NCBI GenBank assembly: GCA_936450465.1
Contig: OW388290.1
Location: forward strand, 21,441,457 to 21,505,456
DNA from: Gibbula magus
Lineage: Eukaryota; Mollusca; Gastropoda; Trochida; Trochidae
Length of the DNA: 64,000 bases
Reading direction: 5' to 3'
A model generated the notes under the pieces. It made no database searches and was not told where the DNA came from. It worked only from the letters and a program-made list of their open reading frames with translations. Below, piece after piece: positions 1-11,100 of the stretch. Position 1 is the stretch's first letter. Each line of letters opens with the position of its first letter. The translations under genes were made by a program, and so were the position numbers.

Positions 1-540
1 CCGTGCTTTTTTTTAAAGAGCCAATGAGAGTATGTTGATAAAAAAATACAGGACAATTTGAAAAAAATCTATCTCATTGAAATATATAAAGAAAGATTTG
101 TTGGACCCCAAATAAGTGAAGACATCACACGAATCAATAAAGATATGTTCCATTCTAAACAGATCGAGTCAATTATTTTCGAGCGCAAAACATTGTGGTG
201 GACTCTCACATTGTAGCAAACAACAAAGAAAACACACCCCCGGAAATTGAAAAATATTAGTTTTGGCGTTTATCTATTTACCACTTGATTCATTTATGTA
301 GACTGTTCCTTCAGATATTAATTTGTTTCCAGACTAGATATTATCAAGGAGTATATTTATGTGTCACATATTGCTGGTATAATCATAATAAAATACCATT
401 TAACAGGTAAAATGCCAATACTGTGTATATTTAAAAGACATTTAGAAACATGTTAACGCAGAAAGTCTGATGGTATCTTTTTTGATAGAGTAGATTTCCT
501 TTATCCTTCATTTGAGCGGAAGCCTTGGTCATGGAGACAC
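1..540. other. Intergenic, nothing recognised
   Basis: AT-rich sequence with no convincing ORF, RNA gene or repeat that I can recognise. It ends at the left edge of the foldback repeat. Confidence 0.5.
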
Positions 541-753
541 CGGGGCTCCGTTCCATAACAGCGAGCGCTTATAATCGCTCATTGATTGCTCAATGTAGCG
601 CTCAATAGCGCTCATTCTCTCTTGAACGACGCGGTGCAAATTCCTCGAAGTATGCTCGCCTTGCTACGTATCGCTACATTGAGCAATCGCGTTCAAGAGA
701 GATTTCAAAGTAATCGCTACATGAAAGATTACTTTGAAACCTCTCTTGAATAT
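541..753 (+). repeat. Foldback MITE-like element, copy A
   Basis: About 210 bp rich in nested palindromes. It opens with GCTCCGTTCCATAACAGCG and closes with a hairpin whose arms (TTCAAGAGAG.TTTCAAAGTAATC and its complement, about 690-713 and 728-753) surround a short loop. Inside, GATTGCTCAATGTAGCGCTC is met by its complement around 672-690. The same sequence lies in the opposite orientation at 3109-3317. No coding capacity. The two copies could be the ends of one 2.8 kb composite, but the right copy interrupts a transposase relic, so I read each as its own non-autonomous foldback element. Confidence 0.65.
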
Positions 754-1957
754 GGCCTGGATGTAGCTGCGTCGGAGATAGTGGAGATGTTTCCCTGTGT
801 GATGATAACAGGAATAGTCATCAGTAATAGCAGCAGTACAAATAACAATTTAAAAAATAACTACTAGTTTGCAACAGCAACTGAATATAGAACTGTTGTT
901 CATCTCATATGGTGTTGGCAAATCTCCATATGAAACAACTTCTAAGTTTGCTGGTAAAGGAAAGAAAATGTCATGGAAGACTTGACAAGCCTTTCAAGAG
1001 GTAACATAAGAGAAGGATTCATTTCCATGGGGAAGACTTTGTCCTCATAGAAAGATGTGTGTGTATCATGTATGACCACACCACCTCACTTACCAAAATG
1101 AACGATGTCAGACAAGACCTATTCTGTCAAGGAAAGCGCATCAAACTGATGCATTTGATTCCACCAACACATCTCTTATTCATCAACATGGTCTTGAACG
1201 CATCCACTCCGAAGATAACGTTGGGATCAGGATGGTTGTGGTTGGCAGTCTGTGTCCACTTGTCACACGGAGAGAGCACCCACAAGGCATGTACTGAATA
1301 TATGTTTACTTTATAAACTACATCGAAGGTCTGCAAAAGAGATGCGTTTTTTTCATAAATTTATCTAATCAATTAACATTGTTTTGTTAAATAACTACTT
1401 CACGCCTGTTCTGTCTTGATCTGTTCTGTTTTGATAAGTAAATACTCTTTCTTGCAGTGATTATGCTAAACGGTACTTTGTCCAGCCCGAAGAATCTAAA
1501 AATTATATCTCCCGGGACATCCGAAATAAATACTTTAGCTCTCCAAGGCCGACACCTTACACCATAACTTTCGAAGAAAGCAATAAAGGAAGATCCCTCT
1601 AATGACACCACATTATGTGACGCGTTTTAATCGACACTGTATGTTTCTTTTAAACTAAATTACATCGGGTTGTCGTTATTTCTCGTGTGTTATGTTGTAG
1701 ATAATTTCTCTAGCGATTGACATAATTTATGTTTGTTGAAAAATAGAATCATGAATAATAGAAAACAAACATACTTAATGACTCTTAAATTATGACAAAT
1801 CAATTTGATTTTCCTTCAACGACGTTCAAGAACCACACACGAAGGTAACAGTGATATTTGTCTTTATGAAGACACCTAGCAGAGTCATAAACCAATGAAT
1901 GGAAGTTATGACTATCTTAGTATGGACACTTACTGCTGCCAGCACTGTGAAAATTGT
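754..1957. other. Intergenic, nothing recognised
   Basis: Short unsupported ORFs only. No known family, repeat or RNA gene seen. Confidence 0.45.
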
Positions 1958-2110
1958 AACTAGATGATAGTTTAATCTAATGTTGATTACAATCATATAA
2001 TTAGATGAAAGTATCATCTAATCAAATGAAAGTCTCATCTAATCAGATGAAACTGTCAGCTCATTAGACGAAACTATCTAGTTAGATGAAAGTATTATCT
2101 AATTGCAGCT
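1958..2110. repeat. Degenerate tandem repeat of small palindromes
   Basis: Five to six diverged units of about 22-28 bp, each a variant of ATTAGATGAAAGTATCATCTAAT. The unit is itself an inverted repeat (AGATGA...TCATCT), so the tract could form a string of small hairpins. No gene overlaps it. Confidence 0.5.
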
Positions 2111-2159
2111 TGTGTATATTTTCTCACTTCTGGCAGCAAAGCGTTTCCATATCTTAGAG

Positions 2160-2203
2160 CTAAACAAAACAGAACAGAACAAAACAAAACAAAACAAAAC
2201 AGA
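2160..2203 (+). repeat. (AAAAC)n / (AGAAC)n microsatellite
   Basis: Imperfect pentanucleotide run AAACAAAACAGAACAGAAC followed by several AAAAC units. Confidence 0.75.
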
Positions 2204-2465
2204 ATTTTATTTCTGATAAACAAGAAACAAGTAAGCATGGCTCACATACCCCCGCCATCCGCTAATGACCGTTGAGCACTACCTGCATGTCCACTTTCAT
2301 TCACACAGATATAATAGTTTCTGAGAGAAAAATTTCCCCATTGGAGCATCACAGCGGTTTTCGTACTAAGTTCAATTTCAGATTCAAGGGCAATCTATAT
2401 AGCGCTAATATCAAGTTTGGTAACTGCACATAAGCGTTGTTCGGAGTCTGCACAAAACTGGGAAT

Positions 2466-2636
2466 AGCTAATGTTTGAGTGAAGAGGTGGGTTTTCAACC
2501 GTGACTGAAAGGTAGTCAGTTCTGTGATTGATCCGATCTCCAGTGGAAGGATGTTCCTGAGAACAGGGACTGTTCTGGAGAAGCTACATTCACCACATCG
2601 TGTTTTACTGGGTTTTGGAACACGGAAATGTCGCAC
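2466..2636 (-). pseudogene. LINE reverse-transcriptase C-terminal fragment
   Basis: The minus strand reads about 57 codons with the pattern R-x-F-x-VP ... KTRCGE-x-SFS ... NILPLEI ... FQSRLKTHLF. This is the conserved tail downstream of the RT domain in many CR1/Jockey-type LINE ORF2 proteins (family knowledge, from memory of the pattern). No RT catalytic motifs accompany it, so it is a short 3' relic. Confidence 0.6.
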
Positions 2637-2789
2637 TGATCTTAGTGATCTTGGTGGCCTATACTCATCCACAAGGTCTTGGACAGTGAAGATCTTTTTA
2701 AAACTCACCATTTCAATCATTATGGGATCCAACAAAAATATCGCAATCACGATCACTATGTTAACAACAAGTGAAACCACCTCATGGAT

Positions 2790-3530
2790 CAGACATCGAA
2801 AGAACATCTGAGGAATGGCCTGCCACTCGCCTGCAGGATTGGAACCAACTCTTGTAGAGAATCAGGTTGCTGGTGCTTGTCTGATAACTCGTCCATTGCT
2901 CTTCAAACGGTGCTAAATCAGGCCACTGTGCAGGCCTATCCACTTGTTGAATGCCGTTTTGGTTGAGAAAATCATTAACAAGCCTTGCACAATGTGGTCT
3001 ACAATGTTATCTTGAAGAACAGAAACTGCTTCAGTTCGGCAAAGTGTGGTGATTGAATATTGTGAGCTTGCAAACGAGTTCGTATGGTCTGATCGGATAC
3101 TTGGGTCTTGTTCAAGAGAGGTTTCAAAGTAATCGCTCAATTAGCGATTACTTATAAACCTCTCTTGAACGCGATTGCTCAATGTAGCGCTACGTATCAA
3201 AGCGAGCGAACTTTGAGGTTTTGCACCATGTCGTTCAGGAGAGAATGAGCGCTACTTGAGCGCTACATTGGGCAATCAATGAGCGATTATAAGCGCTCGC
3301 TGTTATGGAACGGGGCCCTGAATACCAGTTGGATATGGATGTTCATCTCTGAGAACTTTGGCAGTGCTGTAACATTGAACTTGGCCAACCAGACCGTGGA
3401 CGATTCTGAATTGATGCTTTGAACCGCTGCCGTAGTCTACCAATCACACTCGGGCTACAACTAATTCTCTGTGCCACATGCCTCTGTTGAACCACCCTGC
3501 AGCCATGCAATGGGCCTTCCTCTATCATGA
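2790..3530 (-). pseudogene. Tc1-like transposase relic, interrupted by MITE
   Basis: The minus strand carries, at 3343-3528, an N-terminal helix-turn-helix piece (VAQRISCSPSVIGRLRQRF followed by a PRSGWPSS hinge, compare the usual RPRSGRP). After the MITE at 3109-3317 it continues with SDQTIRTRLQ, and at about 2880-2990 with NQNGIQQVDRPAQWPDLAP, the sequence before the third catalytic residue in Tc1/mariner DDE enzymes. The frame is broken repeatedly. The MITE sits between the DNA-binding and catalytic parts, so it inserted into an existing transposon. Confidence 0.7.
3109..3317 (-). repeat. Foldback MITE-like element, copy B
   Basis: Inverted copy of the 541-753 element: hairpin TTCAAGAGAGGTTTC...CTCTCTTGAA at 3110-3168, then nested inverted repeats around GATTGCTCAATGTAGCGCT (3172-3190 against 3262-3281), ending GCGCTCGCTGTTATGGAACG. 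It splits the Tc1 relic around it. Confidence 0.65.
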
Positions 3531-4645
3531 TCGTTCAGCTGACGTCTGACGACAATGACGTTTCATTTGAGAGCCAAAATTGTTCACAGAAAATGCCTAT
3601 TGCACGTGCAAGGACATAACTCACACAGGTCGGGCCATGTTGCATTTGAGCGATGCAAACAGCTTAGTGGACCCTTGTTTTGAGCTTGAACTGGTGATTT
3701 CTCAGGACAATTTCACACTCGTTGTGTTTGCAAATGGGTATGCTTTTTACACAGGTTGTGTTAGCATATACTTGATCCATTTTGATAGGATTTTTGCTTA
3801 TGCGTAGAAAAATCGCAAGCGAAATGTTAGTTTTGACCCTTAACTTCTTTTGAGTAGTATAGCTTGTTCTCATGCATACCTCTGTTAACCCCATAATTCA
3901 AATGTCCATCTGTTTCCATTTTGTGAAGTTTAATTTCATTTGTCATGTAAGTATAAACTAAATTGTATTTTTTTAATAAGTTTTGACGGCATATGGTACA
4001 GTCATTAACATTGTTCATTCAGATTTCACAAAACTGATTGTTTACGAAGCAAAAAGTGTGTTTATATGTAGTAAATGATGTATGCATAATGAATAGTAGA
4101 GTTTTCTGGTAAAAAGAGGATACTTAACGCCCTTCCATTTAATACCATTTTTATTAAACGAGTTTATGATATGGTATAAAACGAGCGAAAGCGAGTTAAA
4201 TCCCAAATATTCACGAGTTTAATCAAAACTGACATTATATGGAAGGAAGTTTATATTCTGTTTATTACTATCCAAATAAATCAAGCGAAATTGCCAACAG
4301 TGTGCTGAAGACTTCCTCAAGTCATGAACCTTTGTGATGGCGGTACGACCATTGTGACGTCACACCCGCACACTATTGTTAAGTCATACTTGCAGCGGTA
4401 TTACACTAGTATAAATATTACACTTTATAGCTAAAATGGATAGAATTATCATGAAACAGCCTTCTTGTTATCAGAAATGAGCGGGCCCCTGCAAATGATA
4501 AGGGCCTCTCAACGCTGACGACGGACCATTATCACTTCCTTACATTTATTTCACTGTGCCAAAAGTGTTGCAAGAACCGCCGTTTCCCATATGATCCCAT
4601 GTATTTTAGTGCCGCTCTGTAACACTTCCTTTCTTAAATACTATA
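3531..4645. other. Intergenic, nothing recognised
   Basis: No supported gene. A tract at 4130-4260 has two inverted-looking blocks (ACGAGTTT... and its variants), possibly an old repeat, but I cannot define its ends. Confidence 0.4.
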
Positions 4646-4680
4646 CAAAAAGAAAAAAGTTAAGCACCCCCTGATATTTG
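4646..4680 (+). repeat. Left terminal inverted repeat of Tc1 element
   Basis: CAAAAAGAAAAAAGTTAAGC followed by ACCCCCTGATATTT. It pairs with 6055-6089 with only a few mismatches. Confidence 0.85.
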
Positions 4681-4802
4681 TGGTGATATCTTTTCGAGAA
4701 TATTTTAAATACGCTCGAGGATCACAAAAAACAGTATGGCCCAACTGCATTTTGTGGTATGTAACGTTGCTTTCCATAGGCATTCAATAATATCTATTGA
4801 GC

Positions 4803-5767
4803 GTGGCGCGAAGACGATTGTCAATTGATCTCAGAAATCAAAATATTGGTTTGCAATCTGCAGGAATTTCCTTTAAGGCGATAGAACGAAATATGGGCTA
4901 CCATTACACTGTTAGTCGTTTAGTCCGGAAGCATGCGCAGACAGGAAGTGCAATGGACCGTTTAAGGTCTGGTAGACCTACTGTCACTACACCTCGAGAG
5001 GACCGGCACCTTCTTCGACATGTACGCCGAGAATCCTTCCTGAGAGGTCCTCACCTCTCAGCTGAAACGTCTGTGGTTACCAAATTGAAACATCAGCACC
5101 AGAACAGTCAGAAATCGCCTCAAATCGGCAGGACTAAAGGCAAGAAGGGTAATTAAAGGTCCCTTGTTGAGAGACCATCATAAACGTGCACGTTTGGCAT
5201 GGTGTTTGACTGTTGACTGACTGGACAGACAACACTGGAATCTGAGGCCCTGGCGGAAAATCCATTGGTCTGACCAGAGTCGATTCTTGCTCCATGTTAC
5301 TGATGGGCGTGCACGTGTTTGGAGACAGAAGAATACAGCTACTACCTCCAGGAACATCTAGTCAACTGTTGCGTATGGAGGTGGCTCTGTTATGGTATGG
5401 GGATGCCTGTCCCACGACTGCAAGCTGGATTTGGTCATCATCAGGGGCAACTTAACGGGAGCTCAATACATCCGGGACGTGCTACAGTCGGTCGTTGTTC
5501 CTCGATTACATGCGAGCCAACGCAGTGACAACTCTACCCTGACCATCAGTAAGCCCAAATCTAAACCCTCTGGAGCATGTGTGGGATATTCTAGGGCGGC
5601 GACTCCAGGCTCGGAACCCTCCAGTACAGAATTTACATGAGTTGGAGGCAGCTCTGCACGCTGAGTGGATGTTATTGGCACAAGAACAGATCCGACGTCT
5701 GACTGGAGGCATGAGACGTAGGGTGCAGTGTGTCATCCGGGTACATGGCGGTCCTACCAGATACTGA
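4803..5767 (+). pseudogene. Tc1-like transposase, broken
   Basis: Reads ARRRLSIDLRNQNIGLQSAG with a paired-type helix-turn-helix and the RSGRPTVTTPRED hinge. After frame changes it continues with HWSDQSRF (first catalytic Asp), then VAYGGGSVMVWGCLSHD, then SPNLNPLEHVWDILGRR (third acidic residue in LEH) and a C-terminal tail ending GGPTRY. Damage seen: GTG at 4803 where Met is expected, frameshifts near 5100-5260, an in-frame TAG at 5358, and loss of the segment that should hold the DN-x-RPH second Asp between about 5515 and 5550. Not functional. Confidence 0.85.
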
Positions 5768-6054
5768 TCATTCTTATTGAACATGTACACTAGGGTCTAC
5801 AAAGAATATTTAGAAGTGATATTACCAATGCGAATGTGTTTTGTTTCACTTGCAGCTCCATACTTTTGTTGACATTGTTTCATGGTATAAACAGTACCTG
5901 TGAAAACATGACGTCATCGCTATTAAATAATTATAACAGCTACATATTGTTGCGTTTCTGTCTTGCCAGATGGCTATTCTATCTAAAAAAAATTAATCTA
6001 AGACTAATTTAGGGTCATAGCAGAGCTTACTTGTTTCTGACATTCAGCTATATG

Positions 6055-6089
6055 AAAATATCAGGGGTTGCTTAACTTTTTTCTTTGTG
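6055..6089 (-). repeat. Right terminal inverted repeat of Tc1 element
   Basis: Complement of the left end, running AAATATCAGGGGTTGC then TTAACTTTTTTCTTTGTG, followed by TA. Confidence 0.85.
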
Positions 6090-6878
6090 TATAAATATGA
6101 ATGCATTGGTCAGTTGGGAAATATTATCTCCAGAAAATGACAAACTTAATTTGTTCCATCTCCATATTAGTATATAGAGATTTTTTCTCTCCATTTAACT
6201 GATCGACTTATCTCACATTAGATGATGACAGCAATGGCATCGTGTTCATTTTAATCCAAGATGTTGATTTGTAAGAATAATTTTCATTGAACTATCTTCT
6301 TCGAATCGTCTACTGTTCTGAAGTCACAAACATGATTTGAAAAATAGCAAAACAGAACCCGACTTGATATTCGTCTTGGGCGTTGGGGATTGTTGATTGA
6401 TTTAAGCAGACTTATGAAATGATTATGGTTAGGTTAATGGTATTATCAATATTACATGGGGCAATTGTGACACAGTGTCATGTCATGTTTCATGCTGTCA
6501 CGTATTCACTACTTTACGGCCCTCAGTAATGCTCGAGTCAAGATGTGACCTACATCTAAGATGCCAAATCAAAATATTAATCTCACATCAAGCAACGCAA
6601 TTCGTATCAAACCAATATCGTATGTTTTGCGAAAATATTATTTCTAACTTCCGAAGTCGATTTTTATTCCTTTTGTGACGCTCGCCGTGGGAAGTGGTGA
6701 ATAACGTCCAAATGCTTTCCACAGGGAGGTGAAGGGAATACGAAAGTTAAACCCTGTAGTTACAGAGTAAAAACAATCCTGCGGCACAATGATTGGTTGA
6801 GAGTACCAGTGCTGGCCAGCAGGTGCCCGTAGATGTGCTCACAGCTGTTGCCTCCAGCCAGGAGCTGACGCAGAGGGT
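6090..6878. other. Intergenic, upstream of cadherin gene
   Basis: No coding sequence, repeat or RNA gene recognised. The last 200 bases are the presumed upstream region of the cadherin gene. Confidence 0.45.
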
Positions 6879-6889
6879 GTATATATATA
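6879..6889 (+). promoter_or_regulatory. Candidate TATA box of cadherin gene
   Basis: GTATATATATAC lies about 46-56 bases before a good splice donor (GCG|GTAAGT at 6936). A TATA-driven start near 6910 would give a short non-coding first exon. Inference from spacing only. Confidence 0.4.
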
Positions 6890-6910
6890 CTGCAGGATTT
6901 ACCTGATCAT

Positions 6911-6935
6911 CGTTTCATGCCAGATCTTCACAGCG
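6911..6935 (+). other. Possible non-coding first exon
   Basis: Short stretch between the TATA-like motif and the donor GTAAGT at 6936. The 5' limit is a guess. Transcript evidence would decide. Confidence 0.3.
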
Positions 6936-7673
6936 GTAAGTTTGACAAAGCTTCTACAGCGGGCAATTCTTATTTCTTTAATACCAAAGAAATGTAGTCG
7001 TGATATACATGTTTCTCATTAACTCGATTTGGAAAATGTTATTGCAAAATTAGGGAAATCGAAATGTTGAAAATCTTACCCCTATTTGATATTGTCGAAA
7101 TCGAAAACTTGCATCACAAAACTAATGATCGCATTATAACTTTGTGAAACATTGTTGTTAACATGAACAAAGGTTGATTATTTGTCAGTTGAAGTATTGC
7201 AAATGACGTTCAAACTGAATCCAACTTACACGATATTTGTACTGCGATACACAAGTAGGTGAACAAACTTTCGGGATGCAGCAGTGTATAGATGGAACAA
7301 ATAAGGACAATCTATCATTTCCTATAGTACTCGGGGAACTCTGGGTTTATTTCGTGATTTAAGAATGAAAGTTGCATTGCTAATTAAAATTCCGAGTCTT
7401 TTAGAATCTATTTTGATATAAATTTGTACAATCATCCCGAAATATGCACCTGAAAAGGGAATGAAGAGCAGTCACTATACCTTCGCATATATAATAGGTT
7501 TTATAGAAAATGTATTTCATTTATCCGTTACTTTCTAAATCCTAATGTACTGTAGCATGTCCGTATAAAGGCCACTCGGGATCAACCTAAGTACGGGTGG
7601 CTATACGCTTCGACTATACCAAAGTATACACCATACACCATTGAGAGTCATACTAACGAAACGTTTTACACAG

Positions 7674-7772
7674 GCAGCCTCCTGTCCAACAATCGAATCC
7701 ACACTTCATTTATCAAATAATGTAACTGGACTAAGACAAACTCAATTTAATAATGACGCTGTGTTTCAGTCG
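7674..7772 (+). other. Possible 5' UTR exon
   Basis: Preceded by a pyrimidine-containing acceptor (GTTTTACACAG) and followed by a strong donor (TCG|GTAAGT at 7773). No ORF. It would sit between the candidate first exon and the signal-peptide exon. Confidence 0.35.
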
Positions 7773-8065
7773 GTAAGTATATCCAGTATACAATTCACTT
7801 TTTAATTTCACAATATGGAGCCCCCGTTCACCTTTTCAGCTGATAAGATAACTGGACTTGTGATTCCTAATGGCTGATATAGAAATATGGTGCTACCACT
7901 TAGGACCTGATAAATGTGACCGCTGGTCGCGTGGAGCAGGTGGCCGTTGTATTTAGTTTGATTATATTACTAATAGTTGACTTGCGCATTACAATGTCAC
8001 AATTATTCAAATGACCAACAAACATGGATAGAAGACGGTTATGAATGGACCAACTTTATTTGCAG

Positions 8066-8147
8066 ACGCCGGTCAATATGAAGGCGCACAGTTTGCTGAT
8101 CATGTTTCTGAGTGCAATTGTACTACCACCGGCGATTGGCACAACAG
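8066..8147 (+). CDS. Cadherin exon: start codon and signal peptide
   Basis: Acceptor TTATTTGCAG, ATG at 8078, donor ACAACAG|GTGATT. It encodes 23 residues plus one base (phase 1): a short basic start (MKAHS), a hydrophobic core of Leu, Ile, Met, Phe, Val and Ala, then PPAIG, typical of a cleaved signal peptide. Confidence 0.75.
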
Positions 8148-11100
8148 GTGATTTTCATGAAACTCATAACGTTGCTTTTCTTGTTAATCTCTTGGTACGC
8201 CAGTGGTTATTATTTATAGTAGTAATTTCGTAAAGGTTGTATACAAGTTTTCAATAAAGAACATGTCTACTTTAACGGTCTATAACAAGCGTTTATATAA
8301 TAGTTCATGATGTGTATGAGAGGCATCCTAAGGTTTGGTAGTTTAAAGAATACAATACTTTTGTAGACATGCCTATTCATCTTCTTTACTTATCAATGGC
8401 GACGAGTAAAGAAACTGCTCATCCACAACACTTTTGTCTTCTCTATTTCATGAAAGTAATGTACGATATCTCATTAATATCCAAATTTCATACACTTCTC
8501 ATAAAGGGCATATTTCTTAACTCTGTTTCCTCGCAGTGTTCTTCGACCCTCTAGACGAGACTACATGGTTTTATCCGCTCAAGTTCAACCAACCAGACGT
8601 AAGTGATATACCACATCTCAGCTTAGCTTAATATTTTCTCTTATACCCAGGAATGTTCTGCAGGAGATGGGAGGAGATCTTTCTTATAAGTTCTATATGT
8701 TCGTAGTTTATTTCCATTCAGTTAAGTTTGATCATTCCATTAAGAGCAATACCACATTTCACTGTCTAATATATATAGTCTGTCTTTTACTCTAAATATA
8801 AAGGATGAAGATGATAGAGTTGCTGCTTTATGTAGATTAATGTCTAGTTTTTTCCCCAAGGGAGATAATTCTTGACCACCAAGACGATTTTCTTCTCTTC
8901 GACCAGCTAGTCAAAGAATCTAGAATGATTCTGTTGTTATTGATGATTCTAGAGTAGAGGCGAAATATTTCAATCCTCTGTTTAGTCATACAGCTTTTCC
9001 ACCCTAGCTCTTCTCTCACAGCACAGTTTGATGTATTCCTGCTCACTCCAAGAAACATTCTGCATGCTCTTTTGTACAGAGTTGATCACACTATATTCAT
9101 TAAATCCCCAGATTGATGCACCATAATTCAATACTGGTTGAACCAGTAAATTATAAAGCTTGGTGAAGGAATCTTATGTCATTCCTCCAGCACTGAAATA
9201 TTTTTCTTGTAGAGCTCTGCTGGCAGATTTAGCTATTTCTCTCACAGTAAAATTGATATCATGGATATTGATGTTCATGGAACCACAGACCTAAATATTT
9301 ATTTCCGTTGATCCACAAGTGAACATGAAGGTAGATTTTGGTATTTTGTCACTCCAAAAGTGAATCACTTTTGATTTAGAAATACATGTACTTGTCATTT
9401 AAATAGTGAAGAAATATAACATGGTTGATAAGGTAGTGTTATCCCAAATAAAACCATTTTACACTTCTGATTTATCAACATTTAATTGCAATTGCCACTT
9501 AAAACACCACTTATTCACTGCATCAAACATTCCCTGTAAAGAATCTTCACTTGGTGCAACCGACACAATATCATCGGCAAATAATAGAATTGATAAACAC
9601 ACATTATCTATATTCAACACTTTAGAGCATTAATATCACCCACTAAATCATTAATAAAAACAGAGGATAGGGTAGGTGACAAGGTGCAGCCTTGCTTAAC
9701 TCCCTTCATAACATTGAATGTTGGTGTCAACTATCCATGAATTTTCACTGCACACTGTAAATTTTCATATAAAGAGTTAATACTATTATAGATTTTCCCT
9801 GATATACCTGTTTTACACAGCTTATCGTACCACAGACAATCCCGGTTTATACTGTCGAGGGCCTTACGCAGGTCTATGAATCCACAATAAGTACTTTGTT
9901 TGGCTGAATTTTTATCCTGAATTAATGAATGTAATGTATATATATGCTCATCGCAGCTGCGCTCTTTCTGAAACGATTCTGTTCTTCGCACAATAAGCTG
10001 TTTTCTTCAAGATGCTTTGAGAGTCTTTGGTTAAGTATATATCGCAGTAAATCTTGCAGGGAACAGACAGTAGTGTTATTCCTCTAAATGTTGAAGGTTT
10101 CCTAAGATTGGTGCTTCTGGCTTAACAATTGCAATAGGTGTAATTATTGCTTTCCTCCTGTGACTAGGTATAACTCCATGTTCAAAACAGTAATTTAAAA
10201 TCTTATGTAGCAGGTTAACACAGTTATCATTCTTGAGTGCTTCAGCTGGGATATCATCACATCCAACAGCCTTACTTTAGCAGTTTTAACTCAATTGTTA
10301 CTGGAATATTTAATACTTGATTTTTAGTTGTACTTTCTGCAGGTTCCGTAGAGTGCAGTTCCATCTTCACAGTATTATAGTGGGCAGCATCCCAGGAATC
10401 ATCTAAAGCCTCATTATAAAGCTTGTAATAGTCATCTGTCCACTGTGAGATAACATCACTTGTATTTGACAAAAGAGTTCCCTCACTATTTATAACTTCC
10501 ATAGGAATCACATTGACATTGCGTTGATTTCCCATTCCCAATTTACCTATTTCTCTCCAAAAGTGTTTGTCTTCATGTTGATTTAACAAATCCTCCAGCT
10601 TCTGTTGTTTCTTTTGTTGATGTTTGCGTTTATAGGATTTCAAAAGTTTGTCAAGGGAATTTCTTTCATGAATAAAGTCATATTTCAACTTCTTTGATTG
10701 ATTTGAAGCACTACTTTCCTCCATTTCCTTTCAGCCATGCATACTGAATTGAACTTATTTTGTAACACACTATCCCAGTAGGGCGTTGTCTTGCACTTAT
10801 GTTTTCTGTTTGTTGATGAATAGAAGGATTTCCGAGGTACTTAGGCATCCAGTTCTGATGTTAAGAAGTTTAACAAGTCATTATAGGCAAGAACAATGTT
10901 GTTCACAGTTTCTACACTTTCTTGAATTCTCTTAATAGTGTTTTGTACCTGTTCAGTGTGTCCATTGTCAGCATGGAGAAAGTTCACAGGGAAATCTTCA
11001 AGCTTAAAACCAGGCTTTACCTTTTCAAAGTTTACATCGCTAACATTTTGAGTATCTGGAGGACTGTTGTTTAGTCCTGTTACAAACAAATTCCACTTCA

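Larger units (their letters stand above)
4646..6089 (+). mobile_element. Tc1/mariner-type DNA transposon, defective
   Basis: A 1.44 kb element. Its ends are inverted repeats, about 34 bp, built on CAAAAAGAAAAAAGTTAAGC (4646-4680) and its complement (6055-6089), flanked on both sides by TA (4644-4645, 6090-6091), the duplicated target of Tc1/mariner elements. It contains a transposase frame that is stopped and internally deleted, so it is non-autonomous. Confidence 0.85.

Noticed and set aside
586..867. 93-codon ORF
   Set aside because: It lies across the foldback element, its start is not ATG and no family is visible.
2524..2811. 95-codon plus-strand ORF
   Set aside because: Antisense shadow of the LINE C-terminal fragment.
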